A stretch of 64,000 nucleotides of DNA. Origin: Sarcocystis neurona. Its lineage: Eukaryota > Apicomplexa > Conoidasida > Eucoccidiorida > Sarcocystidae. Shown piece after piece: positions 51,401 through 59,491 of the stretch. The notes beneath the pieces are model-generated. The model was not told where the DNA came from and searched no databases. It worked only from the letters and a program-made list of their open reading frames with translations. The translations under genes and the position numbers were made by a program. Location: the NCBI GenBank assembly GCA_000727475.1, contig KL647297.1:464421-528420 (forward strand), given 5' to 3'. The first letter of the stretch is position 1. Each line of letters opens with the position of its first letter.

Positions 51401-54400
51401 TGTACTTACGTATGCGTCTATGTACATATTTTGTGTGTGTGTGTGCATATATAAAAGCGCAGAGCCCGCCACGCGGAAATGGGGATGTGAGGAGATACGG
51501 GGAAGCGTCGAGTGAGACGCAGAGCGGAGGGGCGGGGCACAGGAGGAGAACGACTTTGCAGAGACGGAGAGGCCTCACGAGAGAAAATTCACAGAAAAGA
51601 AAGAAAAGGAGGAGGTTCTTGCATGCAGCACGTACGCCAAGGCCTGAGGAGGCATCGATTCGCCCGTACGAACGATGTGCTGCAGCGCAGCATCCCAAAC
51701 GAACCAAGCAACACGCAGCAACGACACTTTGTTTTTGCTGCTGCTGCTGCTGTCGACAGCGACCTTCTCCCCTGCCTCTCTCCTCTCTGTTGCGGTGCGT
51801 CCTGCGCGGCCTCCTCCTGCTGCTCCTCCGCGTCGTCGCGGTGCGGGGCCCCCACCGCTGCTGTTGCTGCTCCTGTTCCTGCTGCTGCTGCTTCTGCTCC
51901 ATTGTCTGCGCGATTGATGTCGCGTGGAGCGGAGGAGGAGGAGGAGGAAGAGGAGAGCAGCGGGAACCGGACCGCGTGCATCGCAAAACAGGGACGGGAG
52001 GGTGCCGCAGCAGCACCTGCAGCAGGATGTGCTTCTCTAAGGAGCCAGTGCTGCTGCTGCAGCGCCGCCCCTGCAGTTGCGGCGTCGCCTTCCTGGGAGA
52101 TACCTTCTTTCTGTCGCACGGCCTCCGCTGTTTGCTCCTCCTGCCCTGTCTCCGCACGCGCTTCACGCTGCTGCAGCGCGACGAGTGACCCATCGTTCCG
52201 CGAGCCGCTGCCGCAGACCAGACGTCGCTGCTGCTCCGAGATGCGCACCATCTCTGTACGCCCTGCTGCGGTTGCTGCTGCTGCTTCCACTTTGACAGTA
52301 GCTGCTCGATAAAAAAAGAGATCAGCAGCAGCAGCCTCTTCCACCGACCCGTCTGTAGATAGTGCCCACAAGTTGCCGCACAAGACGCCGTCGTCTCCCT
52401 GTAGGTGTAGTTGCTGCTGTTCCTGCTTTAGGCACCCGCTCGAGCTGCAGGACTCTGCTGCCTGCAGGGGAGGGGGCGTCAGCAGCACCTTCTCCTTGTC
52501 ATCGTCAAAGAAGTCCTCGCCGCCGTCTGCCTCCTCCCTCTCCCCCTGCTGCGGCAGCCACTCGCTCTGCCGCTGCTGCTGCGCTTCCGCCTGTGCCCGG
52601 CCCACAGCTGCGTCTGCATACAGCGCTGCAGCTGCTGCTGCTGCGCTGTCCATCAGCCGCCAAAGCGGCAGCGCCTCGACGCAGCCGACCGTCCCTGCTG
52701 CCAAGACCCCACACCGGGCCTCTGCTACTGTTGCCCCCCCTCTCCCTCTTGCTGCTGCCTCCGCTGTCGGACTGAGACCCAGCAGCACAGATAAACACGA
52801 CTCCACGCGTACCGGCTCGACTGTCACATAACGGCAAGGCCGCAGCTCTTCGAACACAGAAGTTTTTTCTGCACGGCTTCCACCATCCGCTGTCCCTCCT
52901 CCTTCTGCTGCTGTTGCTGCGTGAATTCCTCCTGCTGTCGCGGTTGCTGCTGAGAACGCGGCACCGGGTGCTGCTGCTGCCGGGGAGAGTAGCTCGAAGA
53001 GCGGCTGCAGCGGCGGCAACAAAAGGGACGGCAACGGTTCGCAAAGGTACTTTAAAAACGCAAGCAACGACGTTGCGTCGCAGCAAGACTCCTCCTCTTC
53101 TTCCTCTTCTTCTTCTACCGAGAGTCGTCCTTCTCCATTTTGCCCAGCTGCTGCGCTGGTTGAGGCGCTTGCTGCCTCCCCTGCAACAGCGGTGTTCACG
53201 CGAGACTCTCCTGGAGAGGTGGTGCTGCCGTTGTTGCGCGTCCCACAGGGATGTTCCTGCTGCTGCTGCTGCCGTTGTTGCTGCCGCAGCCGCTGGGCAG
53301 CCGCTGCCTCGACGTGCAGGGCATGCGGGGCGAGCGCTGCGAGCAGCTGCAGCAGCAGATGCAGGCCGTACGGAAAGCAGCTCGTTCGCAGCAATTCGAG
53401 CAGCAGTAGCAACCCTCCATAGACCGGCTGCTGGTAACACGGGCTCCCACGTAGCCAGGCCGTTTGCTGCTGCAGCTCCAGCTGCTGCATCCGCTCCTCC
53501 CAGTCAAACTGCACGTTCAAACACTTCCTCTGCAACAAAGCGACTTGCGAAGGCCAGCAGCAAGTCGGTGACTTGACGCTGGGGCACCCCACACATCTGT
53601 CTGCTGCAATTCCTGCGGCAGCTTCCTCTCTCCTCGTCGTCTGTTGCTGCTGCGGGTCCTGCTGTTGCCTTGCCCCAGACGCCCCTGCTGCAGGTCTGGG
53701 AGAGAATGAAGAAGCAGCAGCAGCTGTCCCGAGGCCGTGTGCAGGTGCGGTCGCCGCGACAGCCAGCCACAGCGTCTCCGTACACCCCGGGGCATCGGCA
53801 ACAGCAGCCGCGGCGTTTATCAGGCGCTCGAAGCCCTGCATGTGCTGCACCGGCAGATGCAGCAGCACCGTGTGCAGCAGCTGCAGCAGCACCTCGCGGC
53901 GTACGACGAGCAGCGGATCGACCGCAGCAGCCGGAGACTGCTGTAGCGCGTCGCGCTCCACTACCATCGCCTGCAGGGCAGCAGCAAACGGCGGTCCCGC
54001 CCACATGATCAACGGTGTGATAAACGCATTTATTTCCGCTACGGTCAGTCCAGCGGCCTCCTCCCTCTGTCCTGCTGCTCCTGCGGCGGCACCCGCTTCC
54101 CTTCCGCCTGCTGCTAAGACTGTGCCCCCACCTACGTCCCCCACTCCGTCTGCTGCACTCCATCCTCTCGTTGCCACGTCTACTGCTCCTCCTGGATACG
54201 ACCCACCTCTTCTCTCTGCTGCTGCACTTCCTGCTGTCCCTGCTGTTGTTGTCCGTGGTGGTGCCGTCTCTGCGGCTGCTGCAGCACATCGAGACGTCCG
54301 CAGGAGCTGCATGCGGTAGAGAGCCAGCGCTGCTGCATGCGCGAATAAAACGACCGGAAGAATGGAAGGGTGAGCGACGTAGTGGTCGTACAGCGCATCG

Positions 54401-57400
54401 GAGTAGCTGCTGTTGCTAGTGTGACTGCTGCCCGCAGGCAGCAGCAGCACAGCGGTTTGCTGTTGCGAGTCTGCATTGGCAGCTTGCTGCTGAGCCTGCT
54501 GCAGCTGCAGCTGTCGCTGCTGCTGCACCTGCTCCTCCAGCCGCGCCTTGACGCTATTCAGGAGCTCACACATCACACTGCGATGCACCGCAGCTGCGCG
54601 GCTGCTGCTGAAGAAATCTGCTATCGCCTTCGCTTCTGCTGCACCTGCTGCACTGCACCCTTCCTCGGCCGTGTGTCCTTCTCCCAAACCCGCCGCATTC
54701 CCTGCGGCATCTGCTGCAGCATCTGTAGCAACCCGGCTGCGCCCGAGCGTGCTCCAGCTGCTGCTCGTGCTGCTGCTGTTGCCAGAGGAGGAAGAGGAGG
54801 AGAAATCCCGCAGCGGCGCGCGGAGGAGGCAAAGATCCAGCGGATACACGGCAGCAAGCAGGAGCGCAGCAGAGTCGGAGAGCTGCTGCGCGGCAAGCAG
54901 CAGCTGTTTGCTGCGGAGAAGCTGTCGGTGCTCGCTGCTGCATGCGGCAACGGCCCCGATGAATTTGTCGTCGCTCAACATCACGACGAGACGGTGGAAA
55001 GCCGCCGGAGAAATGCCTTGCTGCTGCCCTCCACTGCAAGCGACAAAGACCGACCGGGCGCGGTACACGGCAGTGAGACACTGCAGCAGACTATTTTGAA
55101 TACGAAGCGTCGCATGCAGCCTCGCCAAGCTTTGCTGCTGCTGACGACATTCCTCAGCAGAAAATGCGCTGCCCTCTCCGCGCAACGAAGCAAAACGTCT
55201 TCGTCCACACCACGCACACGTGTCGCCGACTCCTCTCCCTGCTGTCCCTCCTCCTCTTCCTGCCTCTTCTTGTTCTGCTGTGGTTGCTGCAGTGCCACTG
55301 CCGCTGCTGCTGCTCGAAGTCCCCCCCCTCCCACTGCTGCTGCCGCTGGTGCTGCCTTCGCTCGCAGCAACGAGCGCCGCGCACGACGAAGCGCCGGTAT
55401 GTCGCGCGCTCAATTCCTGATAGCAGCGCAGCAGCCGCTCTTCAAAGTCGTACTGCTTCATCAGCTTGCATGCGAAGCCCAGGCAAACGTCGCTGAGCTG
55501 CGGCTGTCCCTGTCCCTCGCCGCTGTTGCCGTCCCGCTCTTCCCCGCTGCTGTGGCTGCTGCTCCCGTCGGGTCCTCCCGGCTGCTGGTGGCGTTGCTGC
55601 TGCTGCTGCTGTTCCTGCTGCTGCTGCAACTGGCGAGCCGCTTGAGGGCTGGCCAGCGACGCGCACCGAAAAATGAACCCGACGCACCAGAAGAGAGCCA
55701 CTTGTTCGTCGACGATCGTATCATCTAGCTCGCGCAGCACCACCGGGTCGCCAGGGTCGAGAGCTTCTTGCAAGAAGGCAGAGTCGAGTCGTAAATGCAG
55801 CAGCTGCTGCTGGGGATTAAATTTCCGCACTACGTACGCCATAATCGCTTCATAAAGCACCGCTTCACTAGGCGCGTTTTCGCTGTCGCAGCAGCAGAAG
55901 TGGTCTCTGTCTGCAAGCCCTCCAGAGACGGCAGGACGGCTGCTGCTTCCCTCTGCATTGCTCGCCTCGCTGCCGCCAAGCTTCGCCAACTTTTCCCAGC
56001 TCGCGCCGCCCTTACCGCTGCTGCTGTTGCTGCTCCCCTCTCCGCCCGCCCCTGCCCCCGGTCGTTCGCGTCGCGGCGTCCTGTCGCCGCCATTGCTGCT
56101 CTGTGCGGAGACCCGAGACAGCGTCTGCTGCTGCCGCAGCAGCAGTGCCGCCCGCAGGCTTGCGATCGTATTTCGGAAGTGTGGCGAAATGCCCGGGGGC
56201 AGCGCGCGGTCGATGCGAGGGTCGAAAGCTTCAAGAAGAGCAGCCACCTTCTTTATAAAGTGGGGAGAGGAGAAAAGAAGTGACACATTTGCCGCTTCCC
56301 CGGAAAGGGCTGCTGTGAGCAGCTCGGTCTTCAAGTGCATGCAGCAGACCAGCGACTTGCGAATCTCCGCAGGCACCGTCTCTCGCTGGGCCAGGGCGCC
56401 AACTGCAGCCGAAGGCAGGGAGACAGTGGCAGAAACCGCCGGGAGAGACGGTGGGCGAGGAGGAGGAGGAGCGGCAAGAGCAGGAGCCGCAGCTGCTGCA
56501 GATAGGATAGCAGATGCAGAGGACGGAGCGGAGGTCGCAGCAGAAGAAGTGGAAGCAGCTGCCGCAGCTGGATCAGGAGGAAAAGAAGAAGAAAAGAGAG
56601 ATGGGCCTTTCGACGACGGCTGCGGAGAAGGAGAAGCAGCAGCAGCACTTCCGGAGTCTGCAGTTGAAGATGAAGCAGCAAAAGGGGTCGCACAGAAACT
56701 TACGAGTTTTGGTGGAAACAGAGAGCCGGCAGCAGACGAGAATGGGCCAGCAGCAGCAGGCGCGGATGAAGAAGAAGAAAGCGAGCTGAAGAGGCTGGAG
56801 GAGGAAGAGGAGGTGCCAAAAGCTGCAGCAGCATCGGCGAGGGAGCGTGAGGGAGAGTGGGAAGCAGCAGGAGCAGCAGCAGCAGACGACGAGGGGAGGG
56901 AGACGGCAGCGGAGTCAGCAGCAGTAGCCGCAGATGCTGCAGCAGGTGGGGCGACGCCGAACGAAGGGGCGGCAGCAGCAGCAGCAGGTGCTGTTGCAGC
57001 AGTGTCCGCAGCAGCAGCATTAACAGCGGATGGTTGAGCTGCTTTGGCCGTGTCCTCCGCAGCAGCAGCGGCAGGGGAAGACGCACCGAAGGACGGGACT
57101 GCTGCAGCAGCAGATGAAGGAGCAGTTGTGGAGGCGGCAGCAGCAGGCTTCGCGTCGAATAAGCGTAAAGACGAAGAAGAGGAAGAGGTAGCAGCAGAAG
57201 CAGCAGGGGCTGCAGGAGAGGCGCCAAAGAGAGCCGCAAAAGAAGAAGACGAAGAAGAGGTTCCAAGTAAGGCGGGAGCAGCAACAGAAGACGAGGCAGC
57301 AGTTGAAGGAAAGGAGGAGAATAGTGAAGCAGGAGCTGCTTTGGCAGCAGTCGAAGAACTACCGAACAGGGAAGGAGCAGCAGCAGTAGAAGAGGTGCCC

Positions 57401-58890
57401 CCGAATAGGGACGGCGCAGCAGCAGCAGGAGCGGCAGCAGGAGCCGCAGCAGGAGCGGCAGCAGGAGCCGCAGCAGAAGCGGCCGCATCAAAAGGAGCTG
57501 CAGCAGCAGGCGACGGGGAAGGAGTGCCGAACAGCGAGGTCTTCGCAGCTGCAGTTGTCGCGGGGCCAGCAGCAGAGCCGAAGAGAGAGGAAGAAGTGCT
57601 GGTAGGAGCAGCAGAGGAAGAGGGAGGAGAGGAAAATAAAGACGACGCTACAGGCGCAGACGAAGCAGCAGAAGCTCCGAACAAGGACGGCTTGGCTTCT
57701 CCAGGAGGAGCAAGTGCTGCAGTCGCGCCAGAGGCGGTCGTCGTCGGCAGGGCCGCAGCAGCTGCAGAGGCTGAAGAGGGAGCAGGAGCCCCGAAGAGGG
57801 ACGAAGCGGCAGGAGCAGCAGCAGGAGTTTTGAAGAGGGAAGAAACGGTGGCAGCTGCGGGAGGAGTAGAAGCGGCAGGAGCAGTCGCAGCAGCAGCAGA
57901 AGCAGCGGCAGGGACGCCGAAAAGCGATGGGGCGGCGGCTGCGGGAGTGCGAGAAGCAGCGGCGGGATCTGAGAAGATCGAGCCAGCAGGGGCAGGAGGA
58001 GAAGCAGCAGCAGCAGAGCCAAAGAGAGATGCAGCAGGAGCAGCAGCGGCAGGAGTAGAAGACGAAGCAGACAGGGAAAAAATGGAATGTGGCGCAGGAG
58101 CAGCGGCAGACGAAGAGGAGGCAGCAGCAGAAGTCCCGAAAATCGAAGGCGCGGCCTGGGAGGCGGCACCAGCAGAAGAAGAAGCAGCAGTGGAAGAACC
58201 GAGAGTCCCGAAGATAGACGGCGTGGCAGAGGAAGAAGAAGAGCCGAGAGTCCCAAATATGGACGGCGTCGCAGCAGCAGCAGTGGTGGAAGGCGCAAAA
58301 GTTGAAGAAGAAGATGAGAAGATAGACGCCGTGGAGGACGCGGCCGCCGGCGCTAGTGTCGAGGAGAGAGAAGAGCCGAAGAGGGTGGTGCCGGCGCCTT
58401 GCGCAGTCTGCTGCGGAGCGGACCCAGCAGCAGGAGCAGAAAATAACGGTGCTTTCTCCGCCGAGGCCGTGACGCTGCCGAAGAGAGAAGACCCAGCCGC
58501 GGAAGTAGAAGAAGCAGGAGCAGATCCCCCAAAAAGAGAAGCCCCAGCGGTCGAAGAGAAAAGAGAAGAAGCGGCCGGAAGCGAAGATGGCCCAGCAGCA
58601 GCAGGTGTGCCAAAAAGCGACGACGTCGTCTGAGTTCCATATCCGCGGCCAAATATCGAACCTCCTGTTGCTGCTGCTCCCCCTCCCCCTGCTGCTGTTC
58701 CTCCTCCTCCTGCTGCAATTCCTGCCGGAGGAGGCTTAGCGGAGTCGAAAAGACCCATTGCGGCAGAGAAAGTGTGAGAAATTCGTACACAGAAGTCAGG
58801 TCCTGCTGGGGGGCCCTGCTGCAGCTGCAGCAGCTGTCTGCGTGCGGTGTCGCTCGCCGCTGCAGCTTCTGTAAGCCACTGCTCTGCCAC
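21214..58890 (-). CDS. Giant FG-repeat plus Nup188/Nup205-type scaffold nucleoporin (whole gene model, 13 exons)
   Basis: I traced one reading path through exons at 58890-51636, 47910-47541, 46740-44433, 42994-34472, 33203-32682, 32407 to about 32105, 31244-30576, 28773-28678, 27053-26779, 25796-25628, 25076 to about 24750, 24432 (or 24463)-24099 and 21715-21214. This gives roughly 7,200 residues. The first exon holds an FG-repeat region, then helical scaffold with a GTVG motif as in the Nup188 SH3-like insert. Exon 4 holds PLYDLRP and a following LLPALQVLLHVM as in Nup205. Nup188/Nup205 proteins build the inner ring of the nuclear pore. Phases match at most junctions, and no start or stop separates the parts. 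The junction of exons 1 and 2 is weakest, so two genes are possible. Exons 5-13 are assigned only by splice-site continuity and helical character; an exportin-like separate gene is the main alternative. Confidence 0.55.
22145..22325 (-). CDS. Candidate extra exon inside the last intron of the giant gene
   Basis: A good acceptor (TTTATCTTTTTCCGCTCGAGCGCAG) is followed by an open frame, SVEDFLIRCCPLLGMPGLGS then HVFDSAQKRK and GAGELLLESR, with a GTACGA donor after it. It looks exon-like but its phase does not fit between exons 12 and 13 as modelled. It may be an alternative exon, part of another gene, or chance. Confidence 0.3.
22330..24094. repeat. Intronic or intergenic microsatellite-rich stretch
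   Basis: Contains CA runs at about 22855-22893, TA tracts at about 23340-23380, 23490-23505, 23628-23646 and 23848-23870, and much TACA-type simple sequence. I see no coding exon here. Confidence 0.6.
24099..24432 (-). CDS. Giant nucleoporin exon 12
   Basis: Encodes GPVFPLMAVLQRRRG, a Ser/Glu-rich linker, a short Gln tract and PELLLLRAFLDMMNTVVEKA, then GAQLVNT. Acceptors at 24433 (TGTGCAG) or 24464 (TATACAG) are possible. The exon can end as AAC AC before a GTGAGC donor (24098), which is phase-compatible with exon 13. If not spliced, the same donor bases give ACG TGA, a stop at 24097-24095. That would make this the last exon, with a C-terminal helix faintly like that of Nup188. Confidence 0.6.
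24750..25076 (-). CDS. Giant nucleoporin exon 11 (3' end uncertain)
   Basis: After CTTCCGTGTCCTAG the frame reads ETGRSCCSGVPSGAAAASSF, then ALWEDDMRLRLPSREDASLR, VLGRLEAATAAATARGPASS and AAVAAVHLFNSACWHVC. Phase 0 matches exon 10. Possible ends are the GTGTGT donor at 24752 (phase 0) and GTCTAG at 24748 (phase 1). Confidence 0.55.
25628..25796 (-). CDS. Giant nucleoporin exon 10
   Basis: A strong pyrimidine-rich acceptor (CTTCTTCTGCAG) is followed by A, completing the split codon of exon 9. Then come GGRASSLASLDAAAAAQQ, a Ser tract, VSVATSLHRASSLDKFQRAS and ERAER, ending at a GTAAGG donor (25627) in phase 0. Confidence 0.65.
26105..26640. repeat. TA/CA microsatellite in intron 9
   Basis: Repeated TATATATGTATA-type sequence. 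Two similar blocks end TGTAGGAATTTACCAAATA (near 26349) and TATAGGAATTTAACAAATAA (near 26507), so a unit of about 160 bp seems to have duplicated within the tract. Confidence 0.65.
26779..27053 (-). CDS. Giant nucleoporin exon 9
   Basis: Starts ILTAAKQPLLPLSLKLRCEG after TGTGCTGCGCAG (phase 0). It continues VALRLSSSRVWQPSQQRLQQ and a Ser/Ala-rich part, ending PVYTP plus CG at a GTACGT donor (26778), phase 2. Confidence 0.65.
27160..28420. repeat. Pyrimidine-rich and TA-rich simple sequence in intron 8
   Basis: 27540-27840 is a CTCTGTCTC-type pyrimidine tract on the plus strand, purine-rich on the transcribed sense strand. 28025-28380 is TA-rich, with (TA)n near 28275-28300. No exon is seen. 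Confidence 0.65.
28678..28773 (-). CDS. Giant nucleoporin exon 8
   Basis: A 32-codon exon between a CTG-triplet acceptor and a GTACGT donor (28677), phase 0 at both ends. It encodes TAGLLAAVLAVAETVAVAAE and NFFHQEQKVLCL, a single long helix. Exons 7 and 8 join as HLLPTVAE-TAGLLAAVL, which reads as one helical hairpin. Confidence 0.65.
28774..30575 (-). other. Intron 7 of the giant gene
   Basis: About 1.8 kb. 28880-29720 has Arg/Lys-rich open frames on the plus strand without recognisable features. 29985-30200 is TA/TG microsatellite. No exon is identified. Confidence 0.45.
30576..31244 (-). CDS. Giant nucleoporin exon 7
   Basis: Starts RGMYLALQATSHFLSALLTL after a CTG-rich tract ending GGGATTGCAG. 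It contains VTPQEYLELLDEAGVAYRTQ, then Ala/Gln/Ser tracts, and ends RLLLASLQQHLLPTVAE at a GTAAGA donor (30575). Both ends are phase 0; 223 codons. An overlapping frame (ENLARTEQRVFSAFADIF, about 31185-30913) also looks protein-like, but it stops at 30913 and lacks matching splice sites. Confidence 0.7.
31245..32104. repeat. Microsatellite-rich intron 6
   Basis: TA runs at about 31815-31830, 31895-31914 and 31979-32000, separated by ordinary sequence. No coding signal. Confidence 0.55.
32105..32407 (-). CDS. Giant nucleoporin exon 6 (3' end uncertain)
   Basis: Starts GPAVAWRRLGGVLQFPAAAV after TACTCACGCGCAG, phase 0. It continues through an Ala/Gln tract to LLCAVSAQLHQYM and a basic stretch. 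Phase-0 donors are available at 32149 (GTGCCA) and 32104 (GTACAT), so the end lies between 32150 and 32105. A second frame over the same DNA is also open, so this exon is less certain than its neighbours. Confidence 0.5.
32682..33203 (-). CDS. Giant nucleoporin exon 5 (C-terminal region)
   Basis: Starts RFVWRWLQQAKTLVFFLCRR after GCATGCAG, phase 0 in agreement with exon 4. It ends LPSTLQQ at a perfect GTAAGT donor (32681), phase 0. It has 174 codons with amphipathic helices (LQQWLKAAVLSAGLQPTAG) and Ala/Gln/Ser tracts. Assignment to this gene rests on phase and strand; the sequence itself has no diagnostic motif. Confidence 0.75.
33204..34471. repeat. Intron 4, largely TACA/TATA microsatellite
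   Basis: 33490-34370 is dominated by ACATAC units. Locally regular arrays include CATATACATC (33948-33990), ACATATACATACGT (34015-34110) and a CATACATTA/CATACCA block (34137-34260). Long Tyr/Ile/Thr- or Cys/Met/Tyr/Val-only frames here are repeat translations. Confidence 0.8.
34472..42994 (-). CDS. Giant nucleoporin exon 4: C-terminal Nup205/Nup188-like scaffold
   Basis: An 8.5-kb exon of 2,841 codons. It begins LANRLLEHLSASGFFPSAAA after a CTG-rich acceptor (phase 0), and the open frame ends in microsatellite near 34136. The likely end is a GTGAGA donor after LLSPSQQ (34471). Nup205-like landmarks are ARQKAVFPLYDLRP (about 38712-38671), matching the VYDMRP motif, and GYERPFAAGLLPALQVLLHV (about 38490-38430), matching the following RY-x-LLPALQL helix. 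Near the end, LHYVLGTAFYATEQLAILEE and LYVHLLSLLPDWRLL look like ordinary helices. Long Ala, Gln and Ser tracts interrupt it throughout. Confidence 0.85.
42995..44432. repeat. Intron 3 with TA microsatellite and a small tandem repeat
   Basis: 43060-43440 repeats a block of about 80 bp containing AGAGGAGAGAAACA and CACGTACATATATA. At 44160-44310 a block with GCCGCTCTGC, GCCGCCCTGC and GCGCCCTGC, each followed by TATATA, occurs three times about 60 bp apart. No exon is seen. Confidence 0.65.
44433..46740 (-). CDS. Giant nucleoporin exon 3
   Basis: Starts after GGTGCAG with G TGC TGC, which completes the split Arg of exon 2 in frame. It encodes VRDLRDTLAALWLPEG, a Gln-rich tract, EFIHFSWQLLLLFSVDDA, LRALLQELAAIIDEDEKAVG, AVFQFVLSTVWSRLAGLPLH and finally HFFLENVTRLAAYGHVE. 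It ends in phase 0 at a GTAGGG donor (44432). Hydrophobic helices alternating with poly-Gln/Ala/Ser fit a HEAT-like scaffold interrupted by homopolymer tracts. There are about 769 codons. Confidence 0.8.
46741..47540 (-). other. Intron 2 of the giant gene, CTG-rich on the coding side
   Basis: Between the GTAAGA donor and the GGTGCAG acceptor. 47080-47510 is a dense GCTGCT/CTGCTG stretch on the plus strand, so CAG triplets lie on the sense strand. The minus-strand frame 47850-47149 is open, Gln/Ala/Arg-rich. Retention cannot be excluded, but both splice sites are good. Confidence 0.5.
47541..47910 (-). CDS. Giant nucleoporin exon 2
   Basis: Encodes FMAAAALFCRIAAWPRALRV and, after an Ala/Gln-rich part, FALLPRLYATCCVAA and LPEILSAL. 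It ends with a GTAAGA donor at 47540, leaving CG. A textbook acceptor, CTG triplets then TTGCAGAG, ends right before it, so it looks internal. The ATG at 47905 could still start a separate gene with a 5' untranslated exon. The exact acceptor (47913 or 47911) depends on how exon 1 ends; 47911 matches the phase of the proposed exon 1 donor. Confidence 0.7.
47911..51635. repeat. 3.7-kb microsatellite/minisatellite block (intron 1, or the space between two genes)
   Basis: Almost entirely simple sequence: ACATAC runs (48405-48450), TA tracts, and CA tracts (48570-48595, 48760-48790). At 49250-49500 an AGAAGTAGACATATG-type unit repeats about seven times. At 49840-50000 an ACTAACATACATACACACAT unit recurs three times. 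50890-51460 is TGTATA-type. 50290-50870 is more ordinary sequence and could hide a small exon or a promoter. Confidence 0.75.
51636..58890 (-). CDS. Giant nucleoporin exon 1: FG repeats and N-terminal Nup188/205-like scaffold
   Basis: One open frame of about 2,418 codons from ATG 58890. A second Met (58758, MGLFDSAKPPPAG) could also be the start. Residues about 47-730 are a low-complexity Ala/Ser/Pro region with many SLFG, SIFG, ALFG and PSFG motifs, the cohesive FG type that binds transport receptors. From about residue 830 an alpha-helical scaffold follows, broken by Gln/Ala/Ser tracts. Blocks include EIRKSLVCCMHLKTELL, DEQVALFWCVGFIFRC, LQCLTAVYRARSVFVAC, FITPLIMWAGPPFAAALQ, LKYLCEPLPSLLLPPLQPL (about 1948) and CGVLAAGTVGCVEALPLW (about 2066). 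Their order parallels Nup188. The proposed donor is GTACGT at 51635, leaving one base. Reading on gives a stop at 51589. Confidence 0.85.
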
Positions 58891-59491
58891 CCAGCGGCCA
58901 CGACTCCGCGCTCTCTATATGTATTGGGGGATACCGAAATGTTTAACACCGCACGAGGATAAGACACATGCAGAGACGGAGACACACCTACGTGAAGCAC
59001 TACGTACACAGAAGTCTGGTGGAAGCAACGCGACCGTTGGTACGTATAATTAATACAACAACGTACAGAGAGATGCGTATATTTGTGTGTTGACGAGAGG
59101 GCGACCTGCGAGAGTCCTATAAAGAAAACTCAGGTGAACATCCAAGAGGAAGAACTGACTCCCCTAGACTCTCCAGCGACGTGCACAATGAGACTAATAT
59201 AAGCATGTATATATATCTATATAATCACCTAGGTACACGTTTGTAGCTGCTTGCGTGCATGGCAGCAATATGAACCGCTCGGGGTGTGCTTTATGACATG
59301 CTGTTCTTACAGCTATCTGACGCATCGCAAGAAGAAGTCATTTTCAGTCGTCTTTGGCAAGAGACCGAAGTAATAGAAATAAATCAGTCAACTGTCCTGT
59401 GAAACGCACCAGAAGCACCGAGTTTCGGGTGTACGTACACTGGAACGGGAAGGATACGCGCACAAGGTGAACCGAAAGGAAACCGGAGATC
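58891..59491. other. Upstream region of the giant gene
   Basis: Only about 600 bases separate its first ATG from the stop of the next minus-strand gene, so its promoter and 5' leader must lie here or overlap that gene. A short TA tract lies near 59205-59225. No specific element is recognised. Confidence 0.4.

Noticed and set aside
57044..58633. 529-codon plus-strand frame rich in Glu, Ala, Gly and Lys
   Set aside because: It is the mirror of the FG-repeat region. The minus-strand frame has recurring FG motifs and continues into a structured domain, while the plus frame is only an alternation of Ala/Glu/Gly codons.
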